DNA of 64,000 nt, taken from Nemertoderma westbladi. Lineage: Eukaryota; Xenacoelomorpha; Nemertodermatida; Nemertodermatidae. Where the stretch lies: positions 1 through 64,000 of the forward strand of contig JAUCBJ010000472.1 of assembly GCA_032718475.1 (NCBI GenBank), read 5' to 3'. Positions 21,872 to 32,763 of this stretch are shown one piece after another. The notes below the pieces were generated by a model. The model was not told the origin of the DNA, made no database searches, and saw nothing but the letters and a program-made list of their open reading frames with translations. Position 1 is the first letter of the stretch. Each line of letters starts with the position of its first letter. The position numbers and the translations under genes are program-made.

Positions 21872-22700
21872 GAATTCTCTTGGGAGACGTAGGGGGAGTT
21901 GTTATCTGTTCTCTCTTGCCACTGGTTTGAGCCTTAGGTTTACTTACGTCTTTCTTGATTTTATTTGTGTAATAAGATCTTTCGGTGTCTTTGCCACTAT
22001 TTTCGTCATAAGACGTTTGACTTTCATAATCATCCGTATAACACACTGGTGTTACCTTTCACCTAGTAACGGGTTTTTCACTTACCTTGGTTTCCGGAGT
22101 CTTCTCTCTAGACTGTTTTATGAGATGTAGTCTTACCTCTCCGTTTAAGAACGACATAAGGTCCGCCATGGTTGGATCTCTATGTTGTTGGTCCATCAAA
22201 TAGAGAACCTTTTTGTCCCAGCGAGTACCTACTCTGCCCTTTGGCAAAGTTGATGCTATGGCTCCTACAACCATAGAACTCTGGTATTCATGAGACTTAC
22301 CCAACAAGTCAAACTGTCTACAGATCTACTGAATCTCATCGGAAAACTCTATAATCCCGCTGCTAAGAAACTTTCTGGGCGCTACTAATTTCGCATACAG
22401 ATATCTAGCTATGTTAGTCCTATTACCATACCTGATGTTAAGTGTATCCCAAACTTGTCTCAATCCGTCCGGATGTCCAATAAACTTTAACGCCATTAAC
22501 TTGGGAGGTCCTTCCAAGCACTCGATAAGGAATCGTAATTTCTATCCGCTGGATAGTACGGAGTTTTGTATGTTATCCTTGTAATATTCATTAAAAGGTA
22601 ACCATTTATCTCATCTCCATTAAACTTGACGACCTCTCCCACCTTTCCCGCTTGACGGGCTTCTGTTCTAGCCATCTATCTGACATATGAAGCTTTCTTG
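21872..22700 (-). pseudogene. BEL/Pao gag capsid region (right element)
   Basis: Minus-strand blocks KGRVGTRWDKKVLYLMDQQH, ALKFIGHPDGLRQVWDTLNI and YLYAKLVAPRKF, and further upstream the FNGDEI...WLPF segment, correspond block by block to 11999-12700 on the plus strand. Several frames and stops are involved, so the ORF is degraded. Confidence 0.7.
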
Positions 22701-23448
22701 AGCCATCGTACTATTTAATATCAAATTATCGGTATATAAATTTCTCAGATTATTATCAGATCGGTATGGGATATCATTATCGACAGGCTTATTAATACTC
22801 TTAATAGGGTTTACTATAGGAGTTTCTACTTCACTAGCAGTATAGATGCGTATAGGCTCCACACCTTGCGCATGAAATTGTTACAATTGTTACATTGTTA
22901 CAGAGGGTGGTGGTATACCCATTTGTATATTTACTAATTTATCACGCTCGAGAGCGATACGTTGCTGTACTTCTTGCAGCTCTATTTTAGTCTCAGACTT
23001 GTTCTAACAGGGATTTGCTAACAGGCCCAATTATTTCTGGCTCATCTACTATAGTAGGGAGTCTTTCTACAACTGGGGCTGTTGACTCTCTATTACTTAA
23101 GTCTACATTAGCTAATTCCCTTCTCACCGTAGGGGGTAAGTTAGACAACTTATGTCTTTGGGGCGCTCTTCTACATCGGTTTGAATAAGATTTATTACCT
23201 TTACACTCGGAATCAGTAGTAGTACCTTCGGCCGAGGAAGTAAATCCCTGTCTTTTGAGAGTAGATCGACTTAGAAGTTGCATTTGAATCGCTGCCCTTT
23301 GTTTATTTAAGTAATCTTGTCTAGCCTGAATGCTCTCTAACTCTAATTGGGCTCTTGCTTCATTTGCCCTCCTTTCAGCTTCCACTGTGGCAGCTTTAAG
23401 TGTGGCAGCTAAGAGACTATCTGACATTGTTTGTTTTGTGTCAGACAT
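22701..23448 (-). pseudogene. BEL/Pao gag N-terminal region (right element)
   Basis: Starts with MSDTKQTMSDSLLAATLKAA at 23448 and a helical leader (EAERRANEARAQLELESIQA), then the EGTTTDSECK and LPPTVRRELANVDL blocks shared with the left element. A frame change near 22990 separates it from the next part. It is bounded upstream by a TTAA-flanked MITE. Confidence 0.65.
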
Positions 23449-23487
23449 AATTTATTTAAAGTTGAATGCCTATCACGATAATAACAG

Positions 23488-23823
23488 TTAAGGGGGGGGG
23501 GGGGGGGGGACACCATTTTGTTCAAAAATATGTCGAAATTTTTTTTATGATCTATTATAATGCACCATTGAATGGTGTTTCCAAATCTGAAAACCGCTAT
23601 TTAATAGCTCTTTCAGTTTTAAGTTATAACAATTCCTATTTAGGGATTCCTATTGAAATTACTATTACTATGTACAATGAAAGGTCGATTATCTCCAAAT
23701 ATTTTTTTATGAAATTGTCAACTTCAAAACCCTACTACTTTTACAATTTTTGAGCAATTAGTCTGAAACTTTCTGTGGGTGTCTACATAGCCACCCTGCA
23801 TAAAAGTATCAGACCCCCCTTAA
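23488..23823. mobile_element. TTAA-flanked MITE with G-run and C-run ends
   Basis: TTAA at 23488-23491 is followed by an 18-19 base G run; at the other end CCCCCC abuts TTAA at 23820-23823. The 328-bp interior is AT-rich and non-coding (CACCATTGAATGGTG hairpin near 23561). The design matches the unit at 43782-44305. Confidence 0.65.
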
Positions 23824-24597
23824 AGTAAATCTAGGGGAAATCAGTATCAACTGTCAGTCTCATAGTTACCAATATTGCTACTCAATGTAACATGGTATAT
23901 ATCTAGTGTTAGAATACCAGTATACACCTAGAGTATATATAACAGTATTATTACAGACTAGGATCAGTCACAGAATACCGGTATATAAGTTTAGCCTTAT
24001 TTATATAAATATATAATAAGCTTACTGTAAAAACTGGTAATGTCAATAATTTAATAATAACTGATTATCCAAATTTTAGGAATTATTTCCCTTTACTTTA
24101 TGACTGATATTAAGCAGTAGGTTCAAGTGATATTAAGACCTAATTGATGTATAACACTGCCCTTCTAAGGTAAAAAGCCGTATCTCAATTTGGACAGTCT
24201 TGAGTAAATCGCATTTAAGTTTTCACACCTCTTGATTTAAAACACATAACTTTCAAATTCGAATTTTTTATGGGTTGTGAGCACAAAGTGGGAGTAAATT
24301 TCTAGTAAATTTCTTTTTAATGATGAATCACTCAGTCAAGTGAAAAATGAGATACTGCCTTTTACCTTAGATGGAATATCAATATAATAACAATTGTGGT
24401 AAGGTAGAAAACAGTAATTATTGTTTTGATCGATTTTTAATAATGTAATCCACTATTTAAGTGCTGGTACTACATAAGTGGCGCTATATATAACTAGAGC
24501 AGAGCAGAAACCAGTCTACGCTGTAACAGAAAAGATAATCTCCGAATAGTTTTAAGTTTATAAGTACCTAGATAGGTGTGATTATTTTCGACACAGT
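23824..24597. other. AT-rich spacer, no gene seen
   Basis: Contains several short palindromic ACCGGTAT/ATACCAG motifs and TA repeats. No coding potential recognised. Confidence 0.4.
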
Positions 24598-26806
24598 TCA
24601 TGTAGTTTTCTGTAAGTCGGGCCCAGATCCTGTGGGGAAATTTTCCCAAAACGTTCTTCTGTTTACAGGCATTAGTGGGCATAGGTTGGTTATGATATCC
24701 TGCTTCTTATCGGCAGGAATTCCCTGAACTTTGCTCAAACAGCTAGGAAGTGACTCATTAAATTCTGGACAAATTGTACTTTTCAGTACTCGATGGCTTT
24801 TGTATTCGTTTTCTGTGTGACGCTCCTTCCAGAACAGCAAATCTGATCCTCATCGCACCTGAAGCAATACCATGTTTGCAAAATAAGGTCGACACGTGGA
24901 TTTGCCCAGATAATACTGGCTTACATTGTTTGGCCACTGCACTACCTGACTTGGGGATGTCATTTCTTTAACTTGACAACCTGCACTGCCAATGCATTCC
25001 GCCATATCAGTAAAATCATAGACTTTCCCCTTTGCTCGTAACTTTCTCTCAATAGTGGCATGTACTGAGTCACAAGCGTTCTGTGTGTATCCAGCTTTGA
25101 GGTATTTCAGTGTGATTGTTTCAGCACTGATCTCTGGGCCATTTACAGCACGAATCAGCAAACTAATAAGTGTCCAGTTCTTGTTTTGGTAACCACAGTT
25201 ATCTAGCCACAGCAGAATATCTGTCATGTCGCGCTTTTCGAGAAAATACAACCAGAATGCATTGGCAACATCACTGGCATCTCGACCAGTAACACCCTCA
25301 TGCCAGATGACCGAAAATGGCGTCCATTTCCCACGCAAGGGAGCAAAAGTTTCGTGAAACATTACAAGTCGACGTGTGAATAGGCAAATTTTAAATCCCT
25401 CCATCCTAGGTAACATAATCACCTTTTCCATATCAACGGCAGTGGCATTTATATTTTTCTCCCCATCATCCTTATATGCCGCCCTTGCCTCCTTGTATTT
25501 CATAACATGTATCAGGTTGGCAACACACTCGCTGCATTCAACTGCATTTTCTGCAGTTGCCTCCCTATTTTCATTCTCGCTTGTTTGACCAACTCGAATC
25601 TCATTCTTTTCTATATCAGTAGCTTTATTTCCCTGACAATTCTTCCCTTTTTTGTGTTGATCATATTCTTCACATGTTTCACATGTTCCATATTCTGTTC
25701 ACGGATTGTTCGGCAGTAAATCTCAATGCTGCATTTAAAATGTTTTTCCTCAAAATCTGAATGCATAATTTCCGTTGTACAGTCTTCCGGCAGATATCGT
25801 CTGTTCGGAGCATGTTCTCGCCTATAATGAGGAGCACAAGAAGGGTGGTACGTTTCAATGTGTTGAACAATCTTCTCAGTGTCCAACTTGTTTGGTGGAC
25901 TGTGGCGACCACGTCGATCCGGTGCTGGAAGCAAACTGGTTGATAAGCCAGGATTCCTTCTAACAACATCTCCGTCTGAATTCAGTGTCTGTAGAGCTGA
26001 AGTAATTGGCTTATCATTATTAGGCTTATAGCCCAGTGTTGTCAAAAAAAATTTCCTGCAGACAGTTAAACCTTTGAAGCGGTATTCCAGCGTTTGGGAT
26101 CGTCTTGAATCACTTGATCCAGGCTGCTTTTTGGCTTTGGAAAGAACACTTGTTCTTATCCAAAGACGTCGCTCTATTACACCCAAGAGCCATTAATCTT
26201 TATTAATTTGTACTCGATCAACTTCAGTAATTTTTGTACGACACTTTTGGTAACACGATGTCGAACATGGAGGCAAGACTTCATGCTTACTGCGATCACG
26301 AACTTGCCGTTCTTCGATTGTATTTGCTCGTTTTTTTTCGGCTGTCCCTTTGGAGCACGCTTTCTATTCTCGGTAACAAAATTGGCGGCTTCCACCTCGG
26401 CCGCCTCTCGGTCATCGGCAATCTCACCTGATTGATCATTTACAATCTAACCCGGTTCCTTGCCAATGTCACCGCTAGTCCCACTCTCACATGTTTGATT
26501 GTTAACATTCTCATCAACCGGTGGTTGGTTACTAATTGTGCCTGTTCGGTCGATATCAGTCTCAATGCCCCGATTAGGCCTATCAGGAGTCTTTAATTGG
26601 ATACCCTTTTTAGGTCGTTTTTTTGGACGTCTGTGGATGCCGGCCAGCATTTCCAACTCTTCCAAACTAGCATATCTTCCATCGTACTCATCACTCAAGG
26701 ACTCATCACTAGACTGATCACTCCAGTTGGGATTATAATCCTCATCACTATTGGTAGATCGAGAAGTACCGGTGGCCATCATGAACAAAGAAATTTTTAC
26801 TAACAA
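24598..26806 (-). pseudogene. transposase-like gene of the DUF7869 type, broken
   Basis: Read on the minus strand in pieces. An acidic N-terminus (26806-26447; SDEDYNPNWSDQSSDESLSD) ends at an in-frame TAG. The same frame continues with a basic segment to 26177. Then from 26186 comes VCRKFFLTTLGYKPNN, RGRHSPPNK and HAPNRRYLPED. From 25503 the core reads VIMLPRMEGFKICLFTRRLV, VIWHEGVTGRDASDVANAFW and LLWLDNCGYQNKNWTLISLL. The tail ends at about 24598 with MPVNRRTFWENFP. Proteins with this order are common multicopy genes in invertebrates and carry a DUF7869 domain; the Asp in WLDNC suggests a transposase-like RNase H fold. At least two frameshifts and one stop are present. Confidence 0.65.
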
Positions 26807-27065
26807 TCAGTTTTTAGTCAGTTCTGGTAAATACAACCAGTAGAACCAAATTGACAATGAATCAAATGCTGAAATCTGGCTGTTTGTCTATTTGCAATGC
26901 AGATTGATAAAAAGTTAAAAGTACAGTTACAGGCCTAGGTTTACATTGTAGTCATCTAGTTGTACAGCTCTTGTATGGCTCTTAGATGGCATGGGTTGAA
27001 TTTCCCGCTGAAAATCTTAACCATACTACTGTATTCAGTAAACTATAAAAGTTACTGCTGTTTAC
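26807..27065. other. spacer, no gene seen
   Basis: AT-rich upstream flank of the transposase-like gene. No inverted terminal repeat could be recognised. Confidence 0.35.
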
Positions 27066-27720
27066 CTTACTATCTAACTAAGTTTGTCAGTCAATCTGTC
27101 TGTCAAAATACAATATGACACCATACAATGCTAAAACCCTGAGAATGTCTGTTTTCTTGGACTCTGACTTCATTTACGGTATCAGTTTTCATGTTTGGCA
27201 GCATTTTTACTGTTTTATGTCTGTCCGTTTGTCAGTCGATAGGTCTGTCAAAATACAATATGAAACCCTACAAAGCTAAATTCCTGGGAATGTCTGCTTT
27301 CTTGGACTCTGACTTAATTTACGGTATCAGTTTTCATGTTTGGCAGCATTTGTAAAGATTGTATGTCTGTCCGTTTGTCAGTCGATCTGTCTATCAAAAT
27401 ACAATATGACACCCTACAAAGCTTAAATCCTGGAAATGTCTGTTTTCATGGTCTCTGAATTAATTTATGGTATCAGTTTTGATGTTTGGCAGCATTTGTA
27501 AAGTTTGTAAGTCTGTCCGTTTGTCAGTTGATATGTCTGTCAAAATACAATATGACAACCTATAAAGCTTAGATCTTGGCAATGGCCGTTTTTTTGGACT
27601 CTGACTTAATTTACGGTATCAGTTTTCATTTTTGGTAGTATTTGTACAGTTTGTATGTCTGTCCGTTTATCTGTCAATATGTTTGTCAAAATATATTTTA
27701 ACATACCAACATAAATATTC
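27066..27720. repeat. 146-bp tandem repeat, about 4.5 diverged copies
   Basis: The anchor GTCAAAATACAATATGA recurs at about 27103, 27248, 27394, 27540 and (degenerate) 27686, giving a 145-146 bp period. Each unit also contains GTCTGTCCGTTTGTCAG and TACGGTATCAGTTTTCATGT. Copies differ by scattered substitutions. A further, weaker copy may lie at 27950-28020. Confidence 0.8.
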
Positions 27721-28519
27721 GATATGTGCTTTTTATTGTTCTCTGATTTCATTCCATATCAAGTATCCGGTCAATACGGTCCCAAAACACTAAATTAATG
27801 GGACCGAATTAACCGGGATTGAATTGTCCTGATTCCGTTTTCTTGGTGTCTGCCTTATTTTCGATGTCTGGCAATCCGTATGTTAAATTATATTATATCG
27901 CACCACATAGTTAAAATCTTATGAGGTTTACCTGGTCTCCGATTTCATTACCGATGTTAGTATTATTGATTGGCAGCAATGAAACTGTTTGTATGCTATG
28001 TCAGTATTGATGTTCAGACAGACAAACAAATAGAAAGAGACTAGATTCCGCCAAATTTAATTAATATCTGACACTAGAAATGAAGTCGTCATCCAGGAAA
28101 TCCCAAATAATGTCGAATATTTTAGAACAACGTCGTCGTTGTTCTATTTTAGATTGTTGGTATGCCGTCTAACATTTTGATGGACAAACCAACATGATGG
28201 ACATGTAAAGATAGCTAGCTAGCTACAGTATTATAACACGAGAAATAAAAGATATGTGGTGAGGCCATTTTCACCTACCTATGGCATTGTCATTAATGAT
28301 TAAATCTAGCAATCTAGGAAATCCAAGAGAACATTTATTTGTCTAAAAAGGTAAAGCCTCTTAAGCCAAAAAATTTGGCATAGAAACCCATAATTTCAAT
28401 TATCTTCAATTTGTTCGAAATATGATTGTAGAAATATTTTGTCAAATTTTACATGAAAATCCTAAGAGACACGAACAAACATAAAATAAATCATACAGCC
28501 GCTATAAAGTCCATCTATT

Positions 28520-28870
28520 ACCTGATTGCTTATGGCTGCATGTTTTATTTTATCATTTAATTTGCATCCATAATCCCACAGTGGGCGCAAATGGCCTTAT
28601 GGCTGCAGGGTAAATTATTTCCATGCAGCCATAAGTTTCAGCTAAATATATAATACTGTATAACATAATTTACATAACCAATTGTGCCAGATATATGGTT
28701 CCTCCAATTCCCTATCGGGAAATATGAAGCCATAAGCCCGGTCATTTCTTATGGCTGCATGTGACCACAAGGCCATTTTTGTGACCATAAGGCCATTGTC
28801 TTATATATGATGCAGCCATAAGACTTCACCCAATCGGGTAAAACCGGCATTATGGCTGCATGTGAGATAC
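28520..28870. repeat. cluster of CTTATGGCTGCATG motifs in both orientations
   Basis: CTTATGGCTGCATG or close variants occur near 28528, 28596, 28748 and 28850 on the plus strand, and the reverse (CATGCAGCCATAAG-like) near 28621, 28728 and 28811, interspersed with GGCCATTTTTGTGACCATAAGGCCATT. The spacing is irregular, so this is not a simple tandem repeat. Confidence 0.7.
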
Positions 28871-29079
28871 ATTATACTGGTATATAATATTTAACCTAAC
28901 ATGTCTGCCTCAGGCTAATAATACAGTAATAATATATACCATTTACAGCTTATACGACACACCGAGGATACCAGACAGGTACCGGTACCTCAGAGCACAA
29001 TTAGCTAGTGGTTAGAGTACCGGTACCATCCTGATCCCTCGCATATTTGTATCAAATCGTAACGGTTGGATTTACTTAC

Positions 29080-29265
29080 AGACTGTGAGCGCTGAGTAGT
29101 CTTCCGGAGTGAAGCGAGGCGTTCACCGTCCCCATGATTCCTAACGGTACCAGTACCGGCAGATTGACTGTTGATAGGCCCAGAGCGTTCGGAACATCGT
29201 CCAAGTCTTGATTCGAATCGGTTCGCTGGTCGGCGTGATCTTGGCAAAGATTATGCTATTCAGGG
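29080..29265 (-). CDS. candidate coding exon, SLC7-like amino-acid transporter fragment
   Basis: On the minus strand an exon-like block is bounded by an acceptor-like TTCCCTGAATAG and a good donor CAGTCT|GTAAGT. One frame is open throughout (61 codons) and includes LSTVNLPVLVPLGIMGTVNA and SLHSGRLLSAHS. This is similar in spacing to the W(I/V)IP-VALSTFG-NGS-SSR block of SLC7 transporters, though one residue shorter between Asn and Arg. No neighbouring exons were found, so it is a candidate only. A different minus frame is also open and Ser/Arg-rich. Confidence 0.3.
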
Positions 29266-29280
29266 AATAAGTAGCGTAAA

Positions 29281-30600
29281 TTAGCTTCTCTTGTTCCCAT
29301 CATCTGGAATTCTTTGCATACAGATCTTATAAATAAAAAATCAAAATATACTTTTGTTTCGTCATTATAAAAACATATATTTAATACTTTATAACTAGTT
29401 TGTTGCCTCCTTAAAATTGTAATATTGAATTGTTAATATTGTTTGGAAATAAGTAACCTTGACTATATTATCAATTGTTAACTTGTTTGTTCATCTTTCT
29501 CGTGGTCCACATTACATACTCTATATCATCATCGGTATTTTTTCAAAATCATATTAACCGTTGACGTCATTTTCCATAAACCGAAAAAACACCTAGAAAA
29601 ATCTGAAATTAGTGAAGTAGAGCCAAACAAATCCCATTGAACTATAAATTTTATTGTCGATTTGATAAAATACAAGTAAAGTATAGAAAATTGCATTAAA
29701 TGTGTTTAATTAATAAATTTGGCGTTTATGTTGTTTTGAAAATACTTAGTATATCTAAATTTTTTAAAAGCATTTATTTTTGTATCATTAGCGCCAATAA
29801 ACAATACTGATAATATTACATATATCAGTATTGGATATCAAGAATACAATTTTTAGATTGATAAATATAAGAGTGTTTAGACAATTTATATTTCAATTAT
29901 TAAACATCAGAATCATCTTCATCTGTTTCATTCGACCTATTCGTGACAGAATTGAGTTATTATAACTTTTTGTTGGGCACACTTTTTGCAAAGTCGGCAA
30001 TGACGCCAATAATAAAGAATTGAGTGAGACCATTCGTTCATATTATTCCGAGCAATCGAAAGGTGGAATTACTCCCTTTCCGCAGAGTTTCATTAACCAT
30101 TTACTGCAGGAATTATGAAACCTTCGTAAAAAAAAATAGTTTTTGGTCCGATTTTACTGCATTACACATAAATAACATAAAAAATATAACTATATAACAC
30201 TTAAAACATTATTTTCACGAAAATTTTATTTGGTATTGTATTCGATACAAAGGGCAAAAAGTTACATTTATATTTCGTTTTTTAACAAATATATCGATTG
30301 TATCAACTTTGAAACATAATAAATTTATTTGGAATCGTAGACATATAATGGTGTATTAGTCATTTAGGGGAATACATTTAGGTTACGAGTCATGTTACAA
30401 CTGTGTTACCAGTTACCTCTACAACTGGTCTACGAATGAGGTTACAAATTGGTAATGTGTGAGGTTACAAGTAAACTGGAACTGGTTTATAACGAGGTTA
30501 CCACTGGGTTAACTGTTAGAGTTACAGTTAGGTCACGAGTGCGTTCTCGGACACGATTCTTACACCAAAATACAACAACAAACATCTCTCCCACCATTGT
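29281..30600. other. AT-rich intergenic sequence, no gene seen
   Basis: No frame of note. Near 30380-30540 is a loose cluster of GTTAC/GAGGTTAC motifs just downstream of the transporter gene. Confidence 0.4.
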
Positions 30601-30620
30601 TCTATATTATAATATTCGTA

Positions 30621-31922
30621 CTAGTCAACATGACAGCTAAATATGAAAACCGCCAACAGAGCCAAAAGAAAAGGTAAACCCATCAGGCTGAGAAGCGAAC
30701 AAGCGATTTCCATGCCAAAATAATCATTGAGAAATCCGCCAAAAACGGAACCAATGACACCGCCGACAGAGAATGCAATTCGCATCATTTGTTGGAGAAG
30801 AGATCTTGTGTCAACATTATCTGGATAACCGCAAACATTCAGAGACAGTTGTGTTTGTGTTTCCAGTCCAGGAGTTAGGTATAATCCAGCACCAAATCCA
30901 AAGAGAACGCATCCAGAGATAGAGATATCGAGATTATGTGGTAAACCCAGTAGTTCGGTTGGACCTATTAGTTGCATTGATACTGCTAGTAATGTTACAC
31001 CGAAAATCGTTGGTATGATAGGTTTCAATTTGTTCATCATTAACGATATTATAAGACCTGTGGCTGTTTGAATAGCCGGAAATATCACATATATACCACC
31101 AATAATGTACTGGTTGACATTGTAGTGCTGATGAATATACAAGGCATAGTTCGCACCAGTATAAGCTACCGCCATTATAAAATATATATTCAAAATGAAT
31201 ATAAGTGTGATTCCAGTATTCAACAAAACTCCAATATATGTTGGTCTGTCTTGCGATTCACTTCTGTCCTCAATATCAACTGGCGACTCCATCCAGCAGT
31301 AAAGGACGATAATGAGAAACATCAATCCTGATATTATAAATGGAAACTCAAAACCGAGTGCAGCAAAAACTGTTGAACCGAAAGCAGGGGAAATCATGTA
31401 TCCCACGCCATCAGCAATAACTGCTAGACTAGCTAATAAGGTTCGTTTTTGTGGCCACAATTCCATCAATAGACTGTATGAATACATAAAACTAATGTTC
31501 AGACCAATCGCTTCAATTATGCGCAGAGAAAAACATGCGATTATGTAAAATCCACTGCTGTTCGGGATGTATTCAACAAACCCAAATGCCAACTGAGAAA
31601 CTGCCCCAATAACACCAAATAGGCCCAAAGAGATGCGAGTCCCCCAATTGTTGATTGAATAAGGGCAACTAATGTATATGATAAGTCTGATAATAGCAAA
31701 TGTTGCTAGTAGTGCACCAATCAGAGTCTTCGACCAACCACGCCCTTCTGCAACAATCGGGAAAAAGGTCTCCAATAGATTATTACACCAACCTGGTATC
31801 ATTTGATACAACAGCAACATGATCACCAACAAATATAGTCTCCAGCCACTTCTATGGCCAGTCTGATATGCACCAAATTTATCTGAATGACAAGAGTTAA
31901 TGGGAGCAGCTTCAGTAGACAT
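30621..31922 (-). CDS. MFS transporter, SLC18B1-like
   Basis: An uninterrupted 433-codon gene from ATG at 31922 to the stop at 30621, with no introns. The product has about 12 hydrophobic segments in two groups of six, separated by a polar loop near residue 215 (SPVDIEDRSESQDRP), the usual MFS layout for an integral membrane transporter. Segment features include FSLRIIEAIGLNISFMYSYS and FGFGAGLYLTPGLETQTQ, which resemble the SLC18B1/vesicular polyamine transporter branch, but this assignment is by memory only. The substrate is unknown. It is the only full-length uninterrupted host-type gene in the window. The lack of introns could mean retroposition or a naturally intronless gene. A 19-bp repeat array lies upstream. 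Confidence 0.8.
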   Translation of the reverse strand: MSTEAAPINSCHSDKFGAYQTGHRSGWRLYLLVIMLLLYQMIPGWCNNLLETFFPIVAEGRGWSKTLIGALLATFAIIRLIIYISCPYSINNWGTRISLGLFGVIGAVSQLAFGFVEYIPNSSGFYIIACFSLRIIEAIGLNISFMYSYSLLMELWPQKRTLLASLAVIADGVGYMISPAFGSTVFAALGFEFPFIISGLMFLIIVLYCWMESPVDIEDRSESQDRPTYIGVLLNTGITLIFILNIYFIMAVAYTGANYALYIHQHYNVNQYIIGGIYVIFPAIQTATGLIISLMMNKLKPIIPTIFGVTLLAVSMQLIGPTELLGLPHNLDISISGCVLFGFGAGLYLTPGLETQTQLSLNVCGYPDNVDTRSLLQQMMRIAFSVGGVIGSVFGGFLNDYFGMEIACSLLSLMGLPFLLALLAVFIFSCHVD

Positions 31923-32067
31923 CTTGTAGACCTATCTGGCGTCGTTCTTATGGTTGACTAATGTATTTAAAAGTATTTTCATATATAAATAATAATTATA
32001 CTGTATATTAACGGGTAAGGGAGCCCGGGGTACTCATTTTACCTATACCAAGTATATATTTTGTGCT

Positions 32068-32420
32068 AGACACAAAAATTAATCAGGGACATAAATATTA
32101 ATGAGTCACACAAACATTAATAAGGGAAACAAATATTAATGAGGGACACAAATATTAATGAGGGACACAAACGTTAATGAGGGACACAAACATTAATGAG
32201 GGACACAAACATTAATGAGGGACACAAATATTAATGAGGGACACAAACATTAAAGAGGGACACAAACATTAATGAGGGACACAAACATTAATGAGGGACA
32301 CAAATATTAATGAGGGAAACAATCATTAATCAGGGACACAAACATTAATGAGGGACACAAACATTAATGAGGGACACAAATATTAATGAGGGACACAAAC
32401 ATTAAAGAGGGATACAAATT
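32068..32420. repeat. 19-bp minisatellite, about 18 copies
   Basis: The unit GGGACACAAACATTAATGA (with AAT/AAC and TAAAGA variants) is repeated head to tail. It lies 150 bp upstream of the transporter gene and runs directly into a LINE-like fragment at about 32421. Confidence 0.9.
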
Positions 32421-32763
32421 AAGGGAAAACTTATCTGCCAGGGCAGTCTGCTCGCCTTGTCGCATTGGCGACCCTAGTGTTATGGTATTAAATGAAGCTA
32501 GTCTAGTGACTTTTCTCAGATTCACCAAAGAAAGGCTTGGTATGTCGGGGTGGAACATGAGAGTAGCCTCCAACTCCGGAATCCCTATCCCCCTCACAAT
32601 CTGGCCTCCCTGGCCCTGGTGACCCAGGGTTTGGGCCAGAAAGGTCATCAGGAAAGGGACTTTCAGAATTGTTGACCGCTCTCTCACCGGTAGGGGATAA
32701 GTCAGGCAGCCGGTCAGGAGATAACCGATGCCTGTGAGCACCAATTGTGTCCGGTAGTTCCAC
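32421..32763 (-). mobile_element. probable 5' fragment of a LINE (endonuclease entry)
   Basis: The minus strand reads a Pro/Gly-rich segment (LSGPNPGSPGPGRPDCEGD) followed in another frame by KVTRLASFNTITLGSPMRQG, similar to the spacer plus start of an AP-type endonuclease in LINE ORFs. It is cut by the 19-bp array. No further domain is visible, so the call rests on a short match. Confidence 0.35.

Noticed and set aside
31068-31548. Plus-strand open frames across the MFS gene
   Set aside because: They are antisense to the 433-codon transporter and have no features.
32386-32622. Plus-strand 78-codon frame after the 19-bp array
   Set aside because: Its start lies within repeat units, and the minus strand gives a better (though weak) LINE reading.
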